Assembly: GCA_030248215.1 (NCBI GenBank)
Contig: JASANG010003696.1
Coordinates: 398,593 to 462,592 of the forward strand
Source of the DNA: Enoplolaimus lenunculus
Lineage: Eukaryota; Nematoda; Enoplea; Enoplida; Thoracostomopsidae
Direction: 5' to 3'
DNA length: 64,000 nt
A model generated the notes under the pieces. That model did not search any database. It was not told the DNA's origin and saw nothing but the letters and a program-made list of their open reading frames with translations. Numbering within the stretch: the first letter of the stretch is position 1; each line of letters begins with the position of its first letter. This document shows, in pieces, positions 12,086 through 64,000 of this stretch. The position numbers and the translations under genes are program-made.

Positions 12086-13187
12086 AAATAGCAAGCATGT
12101 AATTCAATGTTGCTCTTCTAAAGTTTCTGTGAAAAAAGTTTGACCTCAATGTAGGCCCCCGCGTGTTCGCCCAAAAACAATTTCACACCAGGATACTCAG
12201 AGGTTAGAAAATTTAAAAGTTTGGGAACCAAATTCTATCGAACATTTTTTAGAGTTCTAAGGCGCACCTCACCATACATAAAGCGTTATGTTTGTTGATT
12301 TTCTCTTTCAATACACAATTGCAAAAAAACGTTAATATTTTGCAAAAAAATGCTTGCAATTCTACTTTATAGTTGAACCAAGAAAATTGAAACAATTATT
12401 ACCGCAGTTATGTGCTGAAATTTCGAAAATTATAAAAATTGTATACCAGGGTCGTAGCCAGTTCAAAGTGCTGTCCCTGAGGAATTTTACTTTCAAATTA
12501 GAATTGTCTTATGGGGTTTTCTTAATTCTAAATCACCAAACAAATCAACATCCGGTCATATTCTAGAAATATTCAAGCAAAAATACAACAAATGTAGTTT
12601 AAAAAATATACCAATAAGCAATTAATATGCTAAAACTAAACAGTATTGATTAGATCTGCTGAAGAAGTATATAAACATCACAGTGTACTCTACACACATT
12701 GAATATGAATATCAAGAAAGTCGATTCAATATCCTTGCTACAAATTCCGTTGCAAAATTTGTCACCCAATCAATGTTTTGGGCAATAGAGGCCTGTATTA
12801 CCCCCATTGGCTACCGTATAACATTACTTATAAATTGAGAAAATATTTAGTTAATCCTCACCAAATAATCTATATATTAAAGATGAAACGTCGCTCATAC
12901 GTATTTTAGGCAGCGTTCCAACAGATTTTTGTTTACGTCACGCAAGACTTAGTCTAGTGGCACATGTGTGCAACTACGTGTACTAGTATATTTAATTTGT
13001 AGCTGTGAAAAGCTAACAAACGCTAAAAAGCAACAAATCCGTGCGAAATCTCGTTTTAAATTGGATTTGTCACCTGACACATTTTCCATGGCAATTTACC
13101 TGAAGAAAAAGCCATAGGTCTATTTTCCCATTGATTACAACTGAACATTATTTATGAAAATACGGGGTTTAATTCTGTTAAATGTGA

Positions 13188-13347
13188 GCCCGTGGCTAAG
13201 GGGGGGCACGGTCGCTCAGCCCGCCACTCCAGAAAATATTTAGGTCCGACGGAAAATTTTCAACCTTGCTTGTAAGTCAACAAACACCCTTATGTTCCCC
13301 TCCTGAAAACTTTTTAGCATCCTAGTAAGGTGAGCTGGCTACGGGCC
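13188..13347 (-). mobile_element. GGCCCGTAGCCA-ended MITE
   Basis: Left end GCCCGTGGCTAAG, right end GTGAGCTGGCTACGGGCC. The inner CAACCTTGCTTGTAAGTCAA block is conserved. Confidence 0.75.
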
Positions 13348-13680
13348 TGGTTAAATAAAGCCACTTTTGTTACCTTAAAATTGTGCATTGGGGGCCAGCT
13401 AAAATTCAACTTAAGCGTAGGCTTATGATTAGGTGATTTTCAGTGTTTAGCATTTAATTTTACATTGAAACTAATTTACCAGTTGACTGTGGTTATTTTT
13501 TGTTGCGTCATAAACAAAAATCGAATTAAGGTTGTCTGAATATGCACAGTTCCAAACCAACTTTTCTGAAAGCCTCAACGAATTAAGAGCTACAGGTGCT
13601 ATTTCACGTTAAACCAATTCGTAACATGGTTACAGTGTTTAAAATGTAAACATGAATCGTTAGGATGAATCTTAACTATG

Positions 13681-13883
13681 CACAGCAACAAAATGGTGAA
13701 TCAAATTGATTCTATCCGAAATAGGCTCTGCGGGACTACACAAACTGAGTCAAATTTGTCTTCGCCAGAGTCAAATTCGACTCATCGAGTCGCACGTTTG
13801 ACTCTGGCAGACTCGAATTTGACTCAGTTTGTGTACAGCCTATTTCGGAGAGAGTCAATTTGAGTCACCATTTTTTTGCAGTG
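13681..13883. mobile_element. Long-hairpin MITE, CACTGCAAAAA family
   Basis: 203 bp, nearly palindromic throughout. GGTGAATCAAATTGA and ATCCGAAATAGGCT on the left are mirrored by AGCCTATTTCGGAGAGAGTC and GAGTCACCATTTTTTTGCAG on the right, around the centre CGACTCATCGAGTCG. Its ends are more worn than those of the copy at 10384. Confidence 0.75.
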
Positions 13884-14282
13884 TGCGTTTCGTAAACCAT
13901 TGTAGCTTTAATTATCTTTCCCTAAAAATACACATTAATAGCATTTTTTTTGCCTGACAACAAAGGATCACCAAATTAAAATTTGTTATCTAAAATGTAA
14001 CCACATTTACTGATCGTTATAATATATCCACATTCATTGCATATCAAAAATTACTTCATTACATAAACATAATTGAAATATACAGCGCTGACGAAAAGGA
14101 CACTAAAGCCCCCAATCCTGCCGGGGAAGGCCACGATACCCCTAAACATCAGCCCTGAAAATATGTAAAGCTTCTCAAACGGAAAGTATGCAATAATAAA
14201 TAAGCATTTATTCATGACTATATCATAAGGAAGTATATACATATACGAATACAGCGGCTGCTTTGATTTTATCTAAAATTAT

Positions 14283-14340
14283 ATATATGTATATATCTAT
14301 ATATCTATATATCTATATATCTATATATCTATATATCTAT
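14283..14340. repeat. (CTATATAT)n microsatellite
   Basis: An 8-bp unit repeated about seven times, followed by a fragment ending in CGGTCGCACCCTG (14389 region) that resembles the hAT-like short element. Confidence 0.85.
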
Positions 14341-14651
14341 ACGGATATTCGTTTTTGATGGATATTACACCGGAACCGGATATTCGGTCGCACCCTGATA
14401 TATATATTTATTTATTAATATATAAATTAGGCAAATAGCAATTTTAAGTTCCGAGACAGACTGTTTAGCGAAAATTATACATACATATATACATACATAT
14501 ATACAACTTCCTTATGATACATTCATTTTTCAATCACCATTAAACGTTCATTCACAAAATACACAACATACGGCTTATACAATTTTGACACTCGGTGTAC
14601 GGCATAGTGACCATTTAAACGACTATAAATAGCCAATAAAATTAGTTTCTG

Positions 14652-14874
14652 GGCCCATATTCTCAAATGTGCACTGCACCTATCTCCAGTTGGTGATAAG
14701 TCTTGTAACTTTCGAACCAGTGAACGTGTGGAGACTCAAAGTTTGCCACATTTTTTGCATTTGAATTGCTCTAATTATGTACCAATTTTGAGTTCAACAA
14801 CTGCAACAGTTGACCAGTTTGAAATCCTATTACTAACTGTTGATAGTTGCTATACATATTTGAGAATATGGGCC
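14652..14874. mobile_element. MITE with GGCCCATATTCTCAAATGTG ends
   Basis: Inverted ends GGCCCATATTCTCAAATGTG and CATATTTGAGAATATGGGCC. Inner marks are CACCTATC(A/T)CCAGTTGGTGATA and CTTGTAACTTTCGAACC. Related copies lie at 54604 and 60392. Confidence 0.75.
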
Positions 14875-15099
14875 ATGGTTATATGTGATCATCGAAGAGA
14901 GTTTAGCGAAACACGGCGTTTATATATATTTTTTAACAATTCGAGCATAAAATCAGCACACGTTAAACTCGAGATCAATCACAAGAACTGTCCTCGGACA
15001 ACAACCCTGCCATAAACACAGACTGGATTCCGTTTGAATGCCAAACTCCAGTCCAAATCGCAGATGATAATTTAAATCCATCCAAGATTGAAATTCGAA

Positions 15100-15420
15100 T
15101 CCCAGATCATTCAAACGTCAGATTACAATTAAAATCCAGATGATTCAAATTCCAGATTCAAATTTGTATCCCAGATTATTAAAATTCCAAATTTAAATCA
15201 CAGACTCAAATTCAAATCCGAGATCCAAATCACCGATTCAAATTCTAATTCAAACTTCAAACTCACCTACTACAAATCAAAGATGATGAACCGGCGTGCT
15301 TGCGTCAATTTCAAATTCAGGATTCGAATTCAAATTTCAAATTCAGGATTCGATTTCAAATCCCAGATTCAAATTCAAATCCCAGATTCAAATTCAAATC
15401 CCAGATACGATGAATATCCC
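15100..15420 (+). repeat. Degenerate tandem repeat of ATTCAAATCCCAG
   Basis: Roughly 18-24 bp units such as CCCAGATTCAAATTCAAAT, best preserved at 15355-15405 and decaying upstream. The open frames across it are a consequence of the repeat. Confidence 0.7.
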
Positions 15421-16541
15421 AGATATGATTATTTGTTCCAGATACGTTTCAATATATGTAATTCCCGATTTTGCCCCACTGCAATTTTATAAATCCCGAA
15501 TTTCTAGGCACAGTACTGCATGCGCCAGATATCCCAATTCAACGCCAGGAGGCGGGTTGAAGGTGGCGGTGTCTTAACCGACAAAACAGTCATAATAATA
15601 GTTTTTTAATATAGCGTTTGCAAATCGTCAACATTTGATTCAATGACTCGAGCATCTTCAGTGAGCAGATATCCAGCCATTTGTGGAAAACACGTCCTGC
15701 CTGACCATCGTTCTTGTTTACGCCGTTGATTTTGGCACAGCGCCACCAAGCGATCTCGACAAGCATACTTGAAATAGTTGGTATTCCAAAAATCCCAATG
15801 CGAACAGAGCCATCCGCAGCATAGACAGACCGAACTTTGTAAATGATCAATTTTTGCGATTGCATGATCAGAGCAGCTTTTAGAGATATACAAAAATCGC
15901 CTGTTCTGGTGAAAGAAACCAAATCTGGTTTAGGTTAAACCAAAGTTTTGATATGATCGTTGGGCGTTTCAAATTTTTGGCAACATGTCATTTCGTCAAA
16001 GTTTCCATGTCTAGAACTGATTGCTGTGAGTTATACTCTTGCCGATGTGGTTACCAGTTTATCTGCTACACGTTTAACCAGGGCTCAAACTACGCGATTC
16101 GCTGCGACACCAGTACACCAAACGGTACTTTCGTCCGTGCGGTCGTAACCGTTCGCCTCATCCTAACCGAAGTTTCCAACCGTGTTTCAAGAATTGTATG
16201 TTAGAATTTTTTTGCACCCTCTAGAAATTGTTCTGGCAGCGATAGTCCTTCGTTTGAGGGTTCACCATAACATTATAATCATTGCCCCCTTTTTTCGAGC
16301 TCAAGCGTGTGTCAAGTTTCATTCAAAATAATGCATGAAACTATTTTAGTAATTAAGTCTAACCCCCTTTGTTTTTGTCAACTTTATATATAACTGCAAA
16401 CTACACTTAACAACAATTACAAATCCACATTGAGACCAGTTAAATGTGTTAGAAGTAATGGAATTTTCCCCATGGACGTATGTAGTTTCACCGACGTCTC
16501 TCATCATCTTTTAAAAAAATGGCTTCCATGATCAATCGTGT

Positions 16542-60868
<44,327 letters not shown>

Positions 60869-61309
60869 CTGAAATAAAATAAAATAATAATGAAAAAATT
60901 ATTTCAAAAAATAAGTTGGGATCAATTAAGCCTCATTCCTTTGCTACTAAGATGGTCGAGCTTGATTTGATAATGTTCGGAGGGGTTGGGTAAGCTTGGG
61001 TAAGATAATGTTGAGGGGTGTAAACTTGGGCAAGATAATGTTGAGGGGTGTAAACTTGGGTAAGATAATGTTGAGGGGTGTAAACTTTTGTGAGATAATG
61101 TTGAGGGGTGTAAACTTGTTAGCCGCGATGCTTAACGGAAAACCACGTTAAACAAAACCAGTGCTTTCTAATGGTTGATACTAGCCCCCCCTCGCAATTG
61201 TTAAATCTAATTTATTGATCGCCTGTTGTGAAGCAAAGGCTATAGCTTCTTTTTTACATTGTAAATTCCACTAAGCTTATTAATCAAATCAAAGAGGAGA
61301 ATTAGTTAT

Positions 61310-61506
61310 TTACAGTTATTTCTGAGTTAATAACAGTAAGCAATAACTCACTCTAAGTTGATTTATTCCGAGTTACTTGATTAATTAACTCAGAATGAGT
61401 TCATAACAATTTAGAATTCTGACTTCTGAAACACATAGTTCACAGCTCACACTTCTGAGTGGAGTTCCTTGTGAATTAAAATCAACTCACTGGAAATTAC
61501 AGTGTA
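61310..61506. repeat. Dispersed repeat, relative of 11218-11372
   Basis: ACTCACTCTAAGTTGATTTA, AATTTAGAATTCTGACTTCT and AATTACAGTGTA. It lies in the unique spacer between the arms. Confidence 0.5.
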
Positions 61507-61856
61507 TAATTTCGCTGTCATATAATGTTTTTACAATGTTCCCTTAAAGCGAATCGGTTGACTCTTACAGGTTATCAAGAGCGAAGCTGTAAATGTGATG
61601 CAGTATGGCTGTTGTGAGCGTGTTTGCGTGTGAAACACTTATTTGCAATTTGCAGTTGTTTTATTATTGCAAAACTGCTCTTTTTTGGATAGGTTTTTTG
61701 CAAGTGAATTTATTGCGAAATTTTTGCCTTGACCGATATGATTTATAACGAGTTTTAGACAAACAAAAATTATTTTCCCCGACCAAGAGATACATAAAGT
61801 TAGTTCATATGGTATGACTTTAAGTTTGCCGTGCTTACCGACTTAATGTTATCTTA

Positions 61857-63485
61857 ACCAAGCGTACATCCCTCAACATTATCTTACCCAAGTTTACACC
61901 CCTCAACGTTATCTTACCCAAATTTATACCCCTCAACATTATCTCACAAAAGTTTACACCCCTCAACATTATCTTGCCCAAGTTTACACCACTCAACATT
62001 ATCTTACCCAAGTTTATACCCCTCAACATTATCTTACTCAAGTTTACACCCCTCAACATTATCTCACAAAAGTTTACACCCCTCAACATTATCTTGCCCA
62101 AGTTTACACCCCTCAACATTATCTTACCCAAGTTTACACCCCTCAACATTATCTTGCCCAAGTTTACACCCCTCAACATTATCTTACCCAAGTTTACACC
62201 CCTCAACATTATCTCACAAAAGTTTACATCCCTCAACATTATCTTGCCCAAGTTTACACCCCTCAACATTATCTTGCCCAAGTTTACACCCCTCAACATT
62301 ATCTCACAAAAGTTTACACCCCTCAACATTATCTTGCCCAAGTTTACACCCCTCAACATTATCTTGCCCAAGTTTACACCCCTCAACATTATCTTACCCA
62401 AGTTTACACCCCTCAACATTATCTCACAAAAGTTTACACCCCTCAACATTATCTTACCCAAGTTTACACCCCTCAACATTATCTCACAAAAGTTTATACC
62501 CCTCAACATTATCTTACTCAAGTTTACACCCCTCAACATTATCTTACTCAAGTTTACACCCCTCAACATTATCTCACAAAAGTTTACACCCCTCAACATT
62601 ATCTTGCCCAAGTTTACACCCCTCAACATTATCTTGCCCAAGTTTATACCCCTCAACATTATCTTACTCAAGTTTACACCCCTCAACATTATCTTACTCA
62701 AGTTTACACCCCTCAACATTATCTCACAAAAGTTTACACCCCTCAACATTATCTTGCCCAAGTTTACACCCCTCAACATTATCTTGCCCAAGTTTACACC
62801 CCTCAACATTATCTTACCCAAGTTTACACCCCTCAACATTATCTCACAAAAGTTTACATCCCTCAACATTATCTTGCCCAAGTTTACACCCCTCAACATT
62901 ATCTTGCCCAAGTTTACACCCCTCAACATTATCTCACAAAAGTTTACACCCCTCAACATTATCTTGCCCAAGTTTACACCCCTCAACATTATCTTGCCCA
63001 AGTTTACACCCCTCAACATTATCTTGCCCAAGTTTACACCCCTCAACATTATCTCACAAAAGTTTACACCCCTCAACATTATCTTGCCCAAGTTTACACC
63101 CCTCAACATTATCTCACAAAAGTTTACACCCCTCAACATTATCTCACAAAAGTTTACACCCCTCAACATTATCTTGCCCAAGTTTACACCCCTCAACATT
63201 ATCTCACAAAAGTTTACACCCCTCAACATTATCTTGCCCAAGTTTACACCCCTCAACATTATCTTGCCCAAGTTTACACCCCTCAACATTATCTTACTCA
63301 AGTTTACACCCCTCAACATTATCTCACAAAAGTTTACACCCCTCAACATTATCTCACAAAAGTTTACACCCCTCAACATTATCTCACAAAAGTTTACACC
63401 CCTCAACATTATCTCACAAAAGTTTACACCCCTCAACATTATCTTACTCAAGTTTACACCCCTCAACATTATCTTACCCAAGCTT
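61857..63485 (-). repeat. 30-bp satellite, 54 units
   Basis: Unit AGTTTACACCCCTCAACATT plus ATCTTGCCCA, in register from 61861 to 63480. Four main variants differ in the last eight bases (CTTGCCCA, CTTACCCA, CTCACAAA, CTTACTCA). The 30-bp period has no stop in some frames, so long frames run through on both strands; they lack any other coding sign and are not called as genes. Confidence 0.97.
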
Positions 63486-64000
63486 ACCCAACCCCTCCGA
63501 ACATTATCAAATCAAGCTCGACCATCTTAGTAGCAAAGGAATGAGGCTTAATTAATCCCAACTTATTTTTTGAAATAATTTTTTCATTATTATTTTATTT
63601 TATTTCAGACATTGGTGGTCATTTGCTGCATCCGGCGGATACACTGCGATATTACAAGTCAAACAGTGGCCCTGGTGAACATGCTGGCCAAGACGTTAAC
63701 GCTCGGACAAGTATTGTGTCAAATACAAGTGACGATGGTAAGTATGAGCAAAGATTATCATTATTATTCTGGTCATTGGTGTATCCTTTGTCCGTCTTCT
63801 CAAATGTGTGTAACCAGGCTGCAACCGGAATTCCGGTTCCGGCAATTTTTGACGTTCCGGATACGGTAAATTATAATACCGGTCGCATTCTGTGTGTAAC
63901 ATGTATCACCAATTGGCGATAGGTCTCGTAGCTTTCGAACCAGCGCCTTTTGACGTTTCAAATTCCGTACATTTGTGTAAATTTAAGTTGCAGTACAACT
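63353..64000 (-). repeat. Right arm of the edge inverted duplication (continues past window)
   Basis: Reverse complement of 60477-61124, still identical at the last base of the window. Its satellite part differs in unit order from that of the left arm. Confidence 0.93.
63609..63737 (+). other. Inverted copy of the ARHGAP exon
   Basis: 129 nt with acceptor ttatttcag and donor gtaagt, identical to 60868-60740 but on the opposite strand to the gene. It could only be spliced in a + strand transcript, for which no other exon is visible. Confidence 0.85.

Larger units (their letters stand above)
6787..16541. other. Intergenic region between convergent genes
   Basis: No gene was recognised. It contains several MITEs (listed separately), a CTATATAT microsatellite and a degenerate ATTCAAATC array. 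The nearest AATAAA downstream of the septin is at about 8764, which would imply a long 3' untranslated region; this is uncertain. 15590-16204 is unusually open in several frames, but no family was recognised. Confidence 0.5.

Noticed and set aside
61835-63530. Two frames of more than 500 codons on opposite strands (10-residue repeats)
   Set aside because: They arise from the 30-bp satellite, whose period is a multiple of three; there is no splice, start or domain context.
63623-63922. Plus-strand gene at the right edge
   Set aside because: It is the inverted copy of the ARHGAP exon and intron at 60555-60854, with no other plus-strand exon.

Overview
The window is eukaryotic, from an AT-rich invertebrate animal genome. 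The genes are split by GT-AG introns, the intergenic and intronic DNA is packed with short non-coding transposons (MITEs), a tRNA-derived SINE and satellites, and both recognisable genes are metazoan families (a septin of the SEPT6/8/11 group and a RhoGAP of the ARHGAP21/23 group). The clade cannot be fixed from the sequence. A tunicate is one possibility, but nothing decisive was seen. No rRNA, CRISPR array, operon or capsid-bearing element was found, and no transposase gene was seen.

Layout. 1-2977 is non-coding upstream DNA. 2978-6786 (+) is a complete septin gene whose ten coding exons join in frame to 396 residues from the ATG at 3008. 6787-16541 is a repeat-rich intergenic stretch between the two convergent genes. 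From 16542 to at least 60868 (-) lies a large ARHGAP21/23-type gene. Thirteen exons were placed, and all twelve junctions agree in phase, giving 2225 residues for the part inside the window. In transcript order they encode a lead-in segment containing the family-typical RRSSYLLA stretch, a PH domain, a linker, a RhoGAP domain with its arginine finger, and a very long low-complexity tail with a 49-codon pure CAA tract, ending in the class I PDZ ligand STEV. The N-terminal part (where the family carries a PDZ domain) lies beyond the right edge.

The two giant introns (25917-46323 and 48338-60739) hold most of the repeats. Families with several copies each include a MITE with GGCCCGTAGCCA ends (13 copies), a short palindromic hAT-like element with 8-bp target duplications, a CAGGGGCG-ended MITE with telomere-like TTAGGC runs inside, a GTGCAAGTTTTT-ended MITE, and a tRNA-derived SINE with A and B boxes (2 copies).

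The most unusual structures are: (1) a near-identical inverted duplication at the right edge (60477-61124 against 63353-64000 and beyond) carrying one ARHGAP exon on both strands, around a 54-unit 30-bp satellite; (2) a 426/435-bp inverted repeat pair bracketing exactly the three PH-region exons; (3) an intronic satellite whose units present splice-acceptor-like sequences next to a RhoGAP exon; (4) a likely second transcription or translation start for a RhoGAP isoform without the PH domain. Functionally, septins form membrane-associated filaments and ARHGAP21/23 proteins switch off Rho-family GTPases at junctions and Golgi. The two genes are neighbours but show no sign of sharing control.
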